A stretch of DNA of 64,000 bases from Diospyros lotus (Eukaryota; Streptophyta; Magnoliopsida; Ericales; Ebenaceae). The translations under genes were made by a program, and so were the position numbers. Positions 53,792 to 64,000 of this stretch are shown piece after piece. Below the pieces are notes generated by a model, which was not told the DNA's origin, made no database searches, and saw nothing but the letters and a program-made list of their open reading frames with translations. The stretch covers positions 20,420,433-20,484,432 of the forward strand of contig NC_068347.1 of the NCBI RefSeq assembly GCF_014633365.1, written 5' to 3'. Each line of letters starts with the position of its first letter. The first letter of the stretch is position 1.

Positions 53792-54474
53792 AAAAACACC
53801 CCTAATATTTGGAAAAATTCCCCCCCCCCCAAAAAAAATAAAAATAAAATTGATGCTTGAGAAATAGCAATAACCACTCATGCTATTAATAAAAGATAAA
53901 AAAAAGATCAAATAGACTAATATATCCTAAATTTAGGGTTAATTTTTAATTTTATCCAATTTTGATTTTTGTTTTAATTTAGTTATCAAACTTTAACTTT
54001 TATTTTAATTTTATTCTCGATTGAGCAAGTATGTGTTCCAACTTACGTGATGACTGATGTGTCTAATAACGGGCATGTTAGCAAAAATGACACTATTTTT
54101 GGGTAATGGGTGACAATGAATATATTTGAAATTAGGTTGAAAAAATACCCCTAATATTTGGAAAAATTGCAAAAAGAAAAAAAAAATTGATGCTTGAGAA
54201 ATAGCAATAACCACTCATGCTATTAATAAAAGATAAAAGGCCAAATAAACTAATATATCCTAAACTTAGGGTTAATTTTTAATTTTATCCAGTTTTAATT
54301 TTTACTTTAATTTAGTTGTCAAACTTTAACTTTTATTTTAATTTTATTCTCGATTGAGCAAGTGTGTGTCCCCACTTATGTGGCGACTAATATGTCTAAT
54401 AAAAGACATGTAAGCAAAAACGACACTATTTTTGGGTAATGGGTGACAATGAATAGATCTGAAATTGGGTTAAC
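53792..54474. repeat. Tandem duplication of the ~340-bp terminal repeat
   Basis: Unit 1 spans 53792-54140 and unit 2 54141-54474. They share long identical tracts, for example ATTGATGCTTGAGAAATAGC and ACTATTTTTGGGTAATGGGT, and differ by scattered substitutions. Unit 1 carries an extra C11-A8 run (53820-53838). Confidence 0.9.
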
Positions 54475-55164
54475 AAATCTAAAGTAGGTTTGGAGTGGGC
54501 TGATGGGTTAAACCAGATATGGGTGAGCTGAAACTGAGAAGCTTGGCTGCTTCAATGGCTAACTGTTGATGGAGGCTGAGAGGCTTGTTGATGGTAGCAA
54601 TGGCCGATGACAAAGCGGCTGAGTGCGTTGACGACAAGAGGAGAAGAAGCCCCACGAAGGTAGATCGATAGTGAGGCGGACAAAGGTAGCGGTTGTTAAC
54701 GAAGGCAACTACTGTAATAATATCGATCGAAGAAGACAACCAGAGCAAGTCGACAGTGAGCGCCACTACCATCACGGCCGCGAGTCGCTGTTGGCCAACC
54801 CCAGGCTGTTTTCTACCGTCGTTCGTGCTTTCTTCTTCTTATTCGTGGCTGACCCACAATTGCCTACTATAACTTTGCCATCACTGTCGATCGAGTGGGG
54901 TTCCTCAATCTGTCTTTGTTGACGACGATCATGATCGTTAGTCTTCATCGAACATCGCCCATCGTCGACTTGCTCCGGTTATATTCTTTAATCGACACTG
55001 TTAACAACAAGCTTCAGCCAAGATATGAGATCTGGGTTGAACCAACCCACCATAATTTGTGATTTTGGGTTTGTGTATTTGGTTATTAATTTTGGGTTTA
55101 TGATTTTGGTTATTGATTTGTATATTTGATTATTGATTATGTGTATGTATATTGGATTATTTTG

Positions 55165-57147
55165 TGTTAGTGTAGGTGCTCTAGACCCAATCAGATTAGA
55201 CATGTTGTACACTGACAATTGTAATCATGTTTATTATTTGAATAAAGAGTTGTTCAAATTCACAAGAAGTCATTCTATTAGTTTCTTGTTATTATTGTAA
55301 TAACCGAATGAAACTAGATAGAAGTTCATATGATGTATACTGTGATTAATCTGTAAAGATGTGAGATGATGCATCACAGTTTCTAGACATCATTAAACGT
55401 CCCAAGTCGTAGCAATGTCAAGAATGGACATTGACAATTGCGGTAAGACTTGTATGTGCTATGTTTTTGCTATGTGATAGCAACGGGGGTCTCACACCCA
55501 TAGGCATGGGGATGCCTAGACAAGTACATAGGTGACTAATGTTGGAGAACGTGTCACTGGACATGACTCACCATGAGAATCCATTTTGATTATATGTTGA
55601 TGGAATTCTCATACGAGATGGGTGTAACTAATCCTTGGACTTGAGGTTGTCACGGTCATCTCATAAGAAGACCGATATGCTTTGACATCGTTTCGATGGG
55701 CCTAGATAAAGGCTGCACGTGGGCGATCGTTGGGCATATCGTGAGGCTTATGGAGATGGGTGTATAACCAAGATGAGACTCGTCTATCCCTTGATAGAGG
55801 ATGATGTATCTAAGGCGCCTTCGGTGGATATTCACTCTAAATCCATGACCATGGTAAAATAGATCAATAAGGAGTTATTGATTTACTTTCTATTAAGTGA
55901 AGATATCTAGAAGACTGAAGAAAACTCATGTGATTGTTATCAAGCAACACATCGCCATACTTGAGATCACATAAGATACATTGACGAGAGGATCGAATTA
56001 CATGGTAACCATGCTCGTGAAAGGTTATTTGCGGATTATGAATCCTTTTGAATAATTGGGTAGGCATGATGCCTTGCTAGAGGCCAATCTTGTCTTATGT
56101 GTTTGTACCGACACATTGCCAACATATTCGGAAGCTTAATGAGTCATACGCAATAGGCATGGTTCCTGGCTTAAACCAGGAGAGTGGACGTATGGTTAAG
56201 TGGGACAATTCGACAAGAAGTTTTGCCGTCGTAGGTTCTCACGGAAAAAGAATAAATATATGTAATGACGTCGACCTCGTCATAATGAAAAAAGTTTCCT
56301 AAAAATGGCAATTGATTAAATTAGGAAGGAGTTTCTAATTTAATAATTTTCTATTTGTTGGAGTGACAAATAGGAAATAAAATATTTTTGGGTTTAAGTT
56401 AATATATGGACTAAATTAGATTTGGGCCAAATATTAAATTAAATTTTATATTTAGACTAAATTGGATTTGGGCCAAATATTAAAATAAATATTATATTTG
56501 GACTAAATTAGATTTGGGCCAAATATTAAATTTGGACCAAATTAGATTTGAGCTAAATATTAAATATTATATTTGGGCTTGAATTAGATTTGGGCCAAAA
56601 TATTTTATTTAAACCTATAAAAGGATTTGAGCTATTTAATTATATTTTTAATTGGACTAGAATAAGCCCACTTAATATTCTAATTAAATTAGAATTAATG
56701 GGCTAGCCCAATCCATTAGGGTTTTAGAAACCCTAGGATATTTCACTATAAATATCCCTTTATGGGTTGCCCAAAATAGAGGTGATTTTTGGTGTCATTT
56801 TTTAAAAGTTGAAAAACGTATTGCCGTTCACTTTTCTCGTTTCTTTTTGGCATCGATTTGAAACGTGGGCGTTCTTTTACCGTCCATACAGAAGCCGCGC
56901 AAAGGAGAAGGAGCTAGCACTCTTATTCCGCTCTCCTTGCCAACGGACGCGTGCCGCGTATCACGAGTTAGAGGCCGGACGCTTGGACGGCTTGAATTCG
57001 CGAACGACTCGATAATCTAAAGGTTAGATTTATTTATTTGTATGTGAATGATTTGATTTCGACGTCGATCCAATCGCCGGGATCGGGATAAGTTCAAAAA
57101 ATTTTGAACTACGCTGTTTATCCCGTAGCGATCATGCTTTACTTTCA
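55165..57147 (+). mobile_element. Solo LTR of a large LARD-like retrotransposon, TSD TTTTG
   Basis: The 1983-bp element starts TGTTAGTGTAGGTGCTC and ends CATGCTTTACTTTCA. TTTTG is found at 55160-55164 and 57148-57152. A promoter-like CCTATAAAAGG lies at 56614-56624, followed by ATTAGGGTTTTAG and TATAAATATCCC near 56750. The final ~80 bp include GCTGTTTATCCCGTAGCG, which I associate with the LTR ends of plant large non-coding LTR elements (LARD type) that use tRNA-Met primers. No gag or pol occurs inside. The ORFs at 55864 and 56090 lack motifs. Confidence 0.75.
56408..56600. repeat. 46-bp tandem repeats in the 55165 solo LTR
   Basis: Units contain GACTAAATTAGATTTGGGCC followed by AAATATTAAA. 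Two full 46-bp units and shorter degenerate ones follow one another up to about 56600. Confidence 0.8.
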
Positions 57148-57503
57148 TTTTGTATATTTGATTATTAATTTTGTGTATATATATATTTGATTATTAATTT
57201 TGTGTATTTGATTATTGATTATTGAGTTTGTGCATTTGATAAGTAATTTTAGAAAAAATAACTTCATTTTACCTTGTGCATTGTGGCAAGAGTAAGGCAA
57301 AACGACGTTGTTTTGCTGGTGTGTCTATTATTGAATACATCAGTACATCACATCAGTCGTCACGTAAGTTGGGGCATATGTTTGGTCAATTGAGGATAAA
57401 ATAAAATAAAAATAAAAATTTGATGATCAAATTAAAACAGAGGTCAAAATTAGATAAAATAAAAATTAACCTTAAATTCAAGATATATTAATTTATTTGG
57501 CCG

Positions 57504-57789
57504 CCCATTTATTTATCTAGGATGGCACATCAGATGGATACCGACGTCAAGTCCTATCGATTCCCCCTGTCTGTATCTGCTGTTTTGGTTAATTTCCTCC
57601 TTTTTGGTGCTAGCTGCCTTCTCTTCTCGCTAAATTGATACTATTCCTCTTGAGAAAATGCCTGATTGGTGGTGTCCCGTATCACAACTAGTACTGGAGG
57701 CCACAGGCCACTACTGCTTCATCAGTGTGTGTGATAGCCGCTCTCGATGGCCATGATGAAAAAACATGCAGACGCTGAGCAACGGGTCC
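57504..57789. other. No recognisable feature
   Basis: About 290 bp of mixed-composition DNA between the Mutator-like repeat and a Copia LTR. No ORF or repeat is supported. Confidence 0.5.
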
Positions 57790-58030
57790 TGTGAAAGTAT
57801 GTTAGTGGAGTAGTCTAGTAGAGAGTATATTAGTCAACTAATCCCTTTTCTGTTAGTTTTTTTTATTAATTTGTTAGTTTGTTATTGTGAAGTTATATAG
57901 CCTGTATAAATAAATACTAATTTAGCACTAGATATGAGTTAGTAAAAATAATATTCTTTCTTTCTCCATTTTTGGTTTCATTTTCCTAAACTGTTGTTGT
58001 CTAGTTACAGAGGAACCATACCTCTTTACA
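57790..58030 (+). repeat. 5' LTR of the truncated Copia
   Basis: It ends CTCTTTACA immediately before TGGTTATCAGAGC at 58031. It contains a CTGTATAAATAAA TATA-like box near 57902-57914. The left end (TGTGAAAGTATG at 57790 or TGTTAGTGG at 57800) cannot be decided without a partner. Confidence 0.65.
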
Positions 58031-58043
58031 TGGTTATCAGAGC
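58031..58043 (+). promoter_or_regulatory. Primer binding site of the truncated Copia
   Basis: TGGTTATCAGAGC matches the initiator tRNA-Met complement apart from one extra T. Confidence 0.8.
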
Positions 58044-58142
58044 AATGATTTGGTCTCACTTCTGATTGTAATTTCCTTCTCGTTCTTCCTCTGGTTTTGA
58101 TTGGTTTCTTTGCCTGATTACCTGGTTCATCTTGGAAATTAA

Positions 58143-59240
58143 TGGAGGAGATTATTGCGGATTTGCATGAAGTTAATAACATTCGAAATCTTCCTGATCT
58201 CTCTAATTGAGAGGTCTTCTTCATCTTCAAGGATCAGATCATCTTGGTTTGATACTCGTCTCTTCACCTTTAACTGGAGCAAATTATAGATCTTGGAGTC
58301 GAGCTATGAAAATAACCCTAGGAGCTAAGAACAAATTAGGATTTATTGATGGACGAGTACAGCCACCTGATGAGTCGTCAAAATAGTTTAAAACTTGGAA
58401 ACGATGTTACTATGTGGTTACTTTGTGGATTTTGAATACTATATCAAAGGAGTTGGTGAAGGCTTTCCTCTATACCACTACTGTAAGACAATTATGGATA
58501 GAAATTGCTGAAAGATTTGGTGAAAGTAATGACCCATTGATTTACCAAATTCAGAGACAAATTGCCTCTATTTCACAAGAAAATGCTTTGATTTCACTTA
58601 CTATACTCAATTAAAACATTTATGGGATGAACTTGCTTCATTTGATCCCATTCCGGCTTGTGATTGTGGTGTGGAAAAATTCATGTCAGAAATCACAAAC
58701 AGGAACAAATTGATACAGTTTTTGATGGGATTGAATGATGGCTATGATCGGGTCAAAAATCAAATTTTACTTCTTGATCCCTTTCCATCAGTGAGTAAAG
58801 CCTATTCTATGGTTTTGAGGGTTGAATCTCAAAGGATGGTTTCATCCTCCTTCACTGATATGTTGGAAGGCTCTGCTTTTTTTAGCAAAGTCAACCAATG
58901 TAAAGAATGAACAGAAAAAATTTAAGGGTCCGAGAGGTTATTGTGTTTACTGTAAATGGGAGGGACACACTAAAGATTAGTGTTTTAAATTGATTGGATA
59001 TCCCCATTGGTTTAAAACTAACAAGAATAGTGACAAAGATTTCACTCGTATTCTAGCAGCTCGGATGAACAGTGTGGTTGAGAGCACTCAAACACATTTT
59101 GAAAACAATGTTGTTAATCAAGAGGAGTTGGGCAATCTTGCTACTGCAATCCTAAAAATTTTGAAGACTACCTATCCATCTCTCAGTTTCAATACTTCGC
59201 CAGTTGATACCTTTCTGGTAATATTAAATCTATGAGATAT
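58143..59240 (+). pseudogene. Copia gag (truncated element)
   Basis: From ATG at 58143 the frames yield a gag N-terminus. A Leu-Gly-Ala-Lys-Asn-Lys block near 58320 and an Arg-Gln-Leu-Trp-Ile-Glu-Ile-Ala-Glu-Arg-Phe block near 58486 follow, then Leu-Met-Gly-Leu-Asn-Asp near 58720. A zinc knuckle lies at 58942-58983, with a TAG immediately before its last Cys. The Gly-Tyr-Pro-His-Trp block after it is common in plant Copia gag. Stops and frameshifts occur at about 58208, 58387 and 58612. Confidence 0.82.
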
Positions 59241-60545
59241 TGCTTTTATGGTTTCATAGGTGATAATTCTTGGATTATTGATAGTGGAGCCACTAGTCAT
59301 ATGTGTTTTGATCCAAAGTTGTTTGTTACTCTTAACAACCACATAGTATTTCCATTTTTCTACCAGATAGAACTATCTGTACTGTAACTCAAATTGGTTC
59401 CATTAAATTTGCTTCCAATCTTATTCTTCATGACATACTCTATATTCCTTCTTTTCAATTTAATTTGTTCTCAGTCAATAAACTTCTTCATGACCAGTCT
59501 CATTGTTATATTTTTTCCTTGTGGTTGTATAAGTCAGGACCTGAAGACTGCTGAGATTACAGTGGTTGGGAGGCTTGAAGGAGGGTTTTACAAGTTGGAC
59601 AAAACTGGTTTATTTCTAGCCACTATTCAATCTTTCTTAGAAAAAGTTAGGACTTGTAAACCTTTTGTAAACAACATATTCTCTACATTGCCTAGTTTGA
59701 ATAAAGAAAATATATCCTTTCATTTTTTATTTCATACTCCTTCAGATTATGAATTGTGGCATGCTCGGCTTGGTCATATGTCTTATCTGAAAATGCAACA
59801 CATTCCCTTCTTAAGACACTTGATTGATATGAATTACAAGTGTTTTATTTGTCCTCAGTCTAAACAACCTCAATTACCTTTTCCTATCAGCACAACACAT
59901 TGTAACCTTCCTTTTGATTTGTTACACTGATATTTGGGGGCCATACCATGTGACTTATATTACAGGTGCCAATTATTTCTTAACTATAGTGGATGATAAT
60001 GCTAGAGCTACATGGACTTTTATGTTGTAGCATAGAATCCAATGCCCCCGCTTAATTTCACTCAATTTTATCCATGATTTCCACTCAATTTCATGCTAAG
60101 GTCAAGATTGTTTGAACTGATAATGGCATTGAATTCTTAAACTCAAAGTGTCATTCCTTGTGGGTTTCAAATGGAATTATACATCAAAAGTCATGCTCCT
60201 ATACACCACAACAAAATGGTGTGATGGAAAGGAAACATAGACATCTTCTTGACCTTACTAGAGCCCTTCCAATTCAATCTCATCTTCTTGTTAAATCATG
60301 GTTCGAAAGCATTCTTGTTGCAACCTATACCCTAAACAGATTGCCTACTCTGTTCTTAACTAGAAAACCCCCTATCATATTCTTTATCCAAACGTACTTG
60401 ATTACACATTTCTCAAGACGTATGGTTGTCTCTATTATGCCACAAACTCTCTTTCATATAAGGACAAATTTAGTCATCGTGCCATTCCTTCATTGTTCAT
60501 TGGATACTTGAGTACCCGCAAAGGGTATAAGCTTTATAACCTATA
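59241..60545 (+). pseudogene. Copia protease and integrase (truncated element)
   Basis: Asp-Ser-Gly-Ala at 59280-59291 is the protease motif (then Thr-Ser-His-Met). The GAG-pre-integrase block has Glu-Leu-Trp-His-Ala-Arg-Leu-Gly-His near 59750-59775 and a Cys-X2-Cys near 59840. The core shows Asp-Ile-Trp-Gly-Pro near 59930 and Gln-Asn-Gly-Val-Met-Glu-Arg-Lys near 60212-60230. Near 60115 the second Asp block reads Thr-Asp-Asn-Gly. The protein stops being recognisable after Gly-Tyr-Lys-Leu-Tyr at about 60540. Confidence 0.82.
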
Positions 60546-61500
60546 GGCACCAAGTGAGAGTGGGATCCCTAGCTTCATAGGTACCTTAAAACTGTTGCAC
60601 CACGAGCTAAGAGTCGTTGTGAGCTATCACCTTTTTTACTTCCAATTTTCAAGTAATAGTTAGGTTGGCGATGAGGGCCTCGTCTTTTGTGACATTATTT
60701 GAACTAGGAAAGGTAAATCATAAAGTGTACTCCAAAATTGCATCCTCGGGGGAAATTAGTACAACATCAGCTCCACTACCTTGCACATTTAAGGCTCTGT
60801 CCACAAATAATTTCCATTCAGGTGGAGATTCTTTCTCAAGCTCTGGTGGGTGAGTGCATTCCACTATGAAGTCGGCTAACGCTTGACCCTTGATGGCTCT
60901 CTGAGGCTCATACTAGAGATCATATTCACTAAGTTCAATGGCCCATTAGGTGAGCCTTCTTGAGTGCTTAGGCCTTTGAAGAATTTACCACAGAGGTTGA
61001 TCAGTAAGCACTACAATGATATGTACCTGAAAGTAGTGTCTAAGCTTTCTGGCTACCATGACTAATGCAAATGCCACTTTTTCTGTGTAGGGGTAACAAA
61101 TTTTAGCCCGCAGAGCACTCGACTAATGTAGTACATAGGTTAATCCACTTGATCAGTTCTTTTTATCAATACTACACTGATGGCTGCTTAGCTAACTCCA
61201 AGGTAAAGGTACATTGTTTCTCCAGCTTCTAGCCTAGTAAGCAGAGTTATTTCCCAGAGTTAATCCTTTAATGCCTGAAAGGCTTGCTTGTATTTACCAT
61301 ACCATTGGAAGTTCCTTCCCCCTTTTAATACTTGGAAGAACGATAGGCTCTTTTTGGCAGATTTAGAGAGAAAGTGATTGATGGCTGTAAGACGGCCAGT
61401 TAATTGCTGAACTCCCCTTATACTAGAAGGAGATTGCATATCAAAAGTAGCTTGGATTTTCTCTATGTTGGCCTCTATCCAGCGCTGTGTAATGAGATAG
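60546..61500 (-). pseudogene. Tat-type Gypsy RNase H region
   Basis: On the minus strand, RT continues into RNase H. Tyr-Tyr-Ile-Ser-Arg-Val-Leu lies near 61130 and a Glu-Ala-Arg-Asp-Pro-Thr-like block close to 60570, the latter usual downstream of Tat RNase H. Reading frames change often. The integrase that should follow at lower coordinates is absent. Confidence 0.65.
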
Positions 61501-62160
61501 CCTAGGAACTTACCTGACCTGATGTCAAAGGTACACTTTTTTGGGTTAAGTCACATACTATACTAATGACACACTACAAAAACTCGTGCCAATTTCTCCA
61601 CATGAGGCTCCTCGCTATGTCTTTTAACCACTAAATCATCAACGTAAGTCTCCATCATGGTTTCTAACAATTCTTTGAATACCTTGTTAATCATTCATTA
61701 ATAAGTTACCCCCGCATTTTTTAGCCCAAAAGGCATGACCTTATATTAGTAGGTCCCTGTTTTTATGATGAAAGAGGTATTTTCAGCGTCAGGGGGAAAC
61801 ATGCTTATTTGGTGGTACCCCAAAAAGTCATCCAAAAATCTTAACATGTGATGCCTTGAAGTGTCATCCACTAGGTAGTTAATTCGTGGTAATAGGTAGG
61901 AATCCTTCAAGCATGCCTTATTTAAATCAGTGAAGTCCACGCAGACTTGCAATTTCCCATAGGGCTTTTTTTCCATCACAACATTAGCAAGCCAGTCAGG
62001 GTAGTGGACCTCACGATTGAACCTTACTTTCAAGAGCTTGTTAAATTCTTCCTCAAGGGTTGATAGCTTGTCTGGGGAAATGTTCCTTTTCTTTTGCTTG
62101 ACAGGCTTGGCTTCTAGTTTTATATTTAATTGAGGGGAAATTACCTGAGGGTCAATTCCT
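61501..62160 (-). pseudogene. Tat-type Gypsy reverse transcriptase
   Basis: The minus-strand ORF 62033-61746 shows Tyr-Pro-Asp-Trp-Leu-Ala-Asn-Val-Val, Cys-Val-Asp-Phe-Thr-Asp-Leu-Asn-Lys-Ala and Gly-Tyr-His-Gln-Ile. These are characteristic of Tat/Retand/Ogre-type Gypsy RT. The catalytic Tyr-Val-Asp-Asp lies at 61646-61635. Where the first catalytic Asp is expected the text is Phe-Leu-Asp-Asp-Phe. Frameshifts separate the two parts. Confidence 0.85.
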
Positions 62161-62900
62161 AGCTTATTAACTGGTGCCCATGCAAAAATGTTCGCATTGT
62201 CTCATAGACATTGAACAATTTCCTATTTTTGTTTTGGCGGCAACTGGTTTCCCACAAAGACTATCTTTTCTTCTTCATTTTCATAAAGTTTGACTGGGTC
62301 CAGGGCTTCCATAGGTTGGGGTTTCAATGATGCCTACTCCTAAATAAACATGGTTTCTTCAAGTGCATGGGAAACCTCTTTGCCCTTTGTTGCTTTGGTG
62401 GATGACATATAACAAACTCGGGCCTTTTTCTGGTCGCCCCTAACTTAGCTTACTCCACCAGGAGTTGGGAATTTTATTAGGAGGTAGCTGGGGTGTATAA
62501 CTATCCTCATGTTATTAATGAGCGACCTCTCGAGAATGAAATTGTAGGTCATGGATGTTGTTTTGATCACCATGAAGTTCACTTGGTGAGTAATGCTGTG
62601 AGGATGGATCTCGGAGTTATTGGCAGCTACACAGATCCTTCATAGGTGTTGCTTCTTCGATAAAGCTATACAATGGTGAGAAAGCAGGTTGGGGGTAATC
62701 GTGAGTGATGTGCATCGGTTCAAAGCAGTTTTAGTAAATCAAATTGATAGAACTGCCACTATCCACGAGGATATGATTGATTGGGTACTTGGAAATTACG
62801 AAAGAGATGACCAAAGGGTCATCATGGGGCATAAGAGAATATTCCCCTAGTTTGTAGGAGTGAAGGAGATATGCTCATCGTTGGGCACCACATGTGCCAT
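62161..62900 (-). pseudogene. Tat-type Gypsy protease region
   Basis: The minus strand has Val-Asp-Ser-Gly-Ser-Ser at about 62766-62749, the aspartic protease motif, preceded by Asp-Pro-Leu-Val-Ile-Ser near 62820. A Pro-rich linker to RT follows (62160-62450), with Ile-Phe-Ala-Trp near 62190. Stops are present. Confidence 0.75.
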
Positions 62901-63486
62901 GAAGTCGTGCATACAATTTTTAGGCCGTTGAAGAGTCGTCAACCAAAGTTTTACCTACCAAAATAACATGGATGTGCTCTCAGGTAGGCTCATTATCTGT
63001 TAGGTGCGTAGAGGTTTCTTTCCTTTGACGTCCCTTCTACTGTTCTGGCGGAGCCTTGTATTGCTGATTTCCACCACCCAAGGGTTGTCCCCTCAACGCG
63101 CCATGATTCGCCTTGGGAAATTTATCTTGTTGTGGTGGATAATGTGGTGTTCTCTAAGGATTTCGGGCCATCATAGGCCAAAATTGATTGATCTTAACTT
63201 CCTTAGCTAGCTTTCCAACTTGTTCATGGAAGGTGTGGCAATTCTCTATTGCATGGCTTGAATGTTGATGGAATTAAGAAAAAGGCTTTGGTCCCTTCTT
63301 TTTTGGCTCATCCGAGGATAAGAGAAAGTTGATGAGCCCCGTAAGAGGAGATGTAAGGGTTGGAGGTGGCACATATGCCTGGTGGCGATACCTGAAATAA
63401 TTGTCAAGCTTGGAAACCTTTTCATCTAGTTGTCTGTTGAGCCAAATTGCTCTAATCAACATATTGTGTATTTTGATGTTTAACAA
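62901..63486 (-). pseudogene. Tat-type Gypsy gag C-terminal part
   Basis: The minus-strand ORF 63486-63274 and following frames show a Pro-rich gag tail with Asp-Asn-Tyr-Phe-Arg-Tyr near 63400. Beyond it lies a region where the Cys/His box (...His...Cys...) would be, near 63230-63270, now frameshifted. The N-terminal gag is not recognisable. Confidence 0.55.
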
Positions 63487-64000
63487 AACATAATTTTAGT
63501 AAAACTATTTTTGGTTTATTTAAAACCCCTAATGATTTTTTTTGATATGTCTTAAGTATTATAGTATTTTGTGTATCAAAATGAACCAAGAAATGTTATT
63601 TCTCTAAGTCTGGAATATTAGCGCATTATAAGGGGACATATAAGAAAATGTTTTCATTTCGGAAAGCTATTTTCTGGTATTTCGATAGCTAATATTCATT
63701 GTTGTTAAAATGATTTTTAATGAATTTTTCAAGAAATAGAAGATATGTATTTTGGGATGGTAAAATTGCTAAATCCTGAATTTGTTCTAAAACCAAAATT
63801 TTACTTTTTTATTGATTTGGATTTTGATTTTTTAGATATTTTTATTGAATCTAAATGGGGGGTACTTTCTTATTTACATTTATGTATTAAAATAAATGGA
63901 AGGTAAAATATAAATAAAATAAAATGAGGACATTTATGTAAATATCTTGTAATGTATATGCCTTATATCTTCAAACAATTGCTATATGTATAAAATCTAT
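63487..64000. other. No recognisable feature
   Basis: AT-rich DNA (poly-T and A-rich runs) up to the window end. It could be 5' flank of the Gypsy remnant. Confidence 0.5.

Larger units (their letters stand above)
53792..57503. mobile_element. Mutator-like non-autonomous element with long terminal repeats
   Basis: The left side has two direct copies of a ~340-bp unit (53792-54140 and 54141-54474), both starting near ACCCCTAATATTTGGAAAAA and containing ATTCTCGATTGAGCAAGT. An inverted, shorter relative lies at 57298-57503 (its reverse complement reads GGCCAAATAAATTAATATAT and CTCAATTGACCAAACATATG). Long, AT-rich inverted ends without coding capacity fit a Mutator-like element. The inside (54475-55159 and 57153-57297) codes for nothing recognised. 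The outer right end is truncated, so no 9-bp duplication can be shown. A solo LTR sits inside. Confidence 0.55.
57790..60545 (+). mobile_element. 3'-truncated Copia element
   Basis: A 5' LTR (about 57790-58030), primer site, gag, protease and integrase follow one another in Copia order. At about 60543 the sequence breaks in the integrase C-terminal region and passes into a minus-strand Gypsy. RT, RNase H and the 3' LTR are missing. Many stops and shifts are present. Confidence 0.85.

Overview
This window is repeat-rich nuclear DNA from a flowering plant, most likely a dicot. Intergenic DNA is AT-rich, genes look spliced, and almost everything recognisable is a plant LTR retrotransposon, hAT- or Mutator-type DNA transposon, or SINE. 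The species cannot be named from the sequence. One host gene is recognisable: a universal stress protein of the PHOS32/PHOS34 type, starting at 25039 on the plus strand. No rRNA, tRNA, CRISPR or bacterial-type operon was seen.

Layout. 1-3414: intergenic, with a DNA-transposon end and a possible LTR remnant. 3415-13455: decayed Athila-like Ty3/Gypsy element (+) with a truncated right LTR; a 420-bp hAT-type MITE sits in its gag, and a small inverted segment breaks its reverse transcriptase core. 13456-18460: minus-strand chromovirus-type Gypsy remnant, split by a 2.7-kb solo LTR. 18461-22751: minus-strand Mutator-like transposase gene lacking its catalytic middle, split by a second, related solo LTR. 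22752-25038: upstream region of the host gene, with five TGGGCY motifs.

25039-about 49560: the stress-protein gene. Exon 1 carries all but two codons. I infer that exon 2 lies at 48591 and adds only Asp-Thr-stop. The intron would then be about 22.8 kb and hold an Au-type SINE, a young complete Copia element (27143-32231, minus, TSD TAAAC), a second complete Copia (33559-38704, plus, TSD GTAGA) nested in a minus-strand Copia gag, a CCTAGGCG-rich MITE, and further Copia and Gypsy fragments.

49561-64000: simple repeats; a solo SIRE-like Copia LTR (51651-52879, TSD ATGTG); a Mutator-like non-autonomous element with tandemly doubled terminal repeats, hosting a 2-kb solo LTR (55165-57147, TSD TTTTG); a 3'-truncated Copia (57790-60545, plus) abutting a Tat-type Gypsy remnant (60546-63486, minus).

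Functionally, the transposon genes are nearly all broken by stops and frameshifts. The complete 27143 Copia is the least decayed. The window mainly records insertion, LTR-LTR recombination and local rearrangement around one expressed-looking stress gene.
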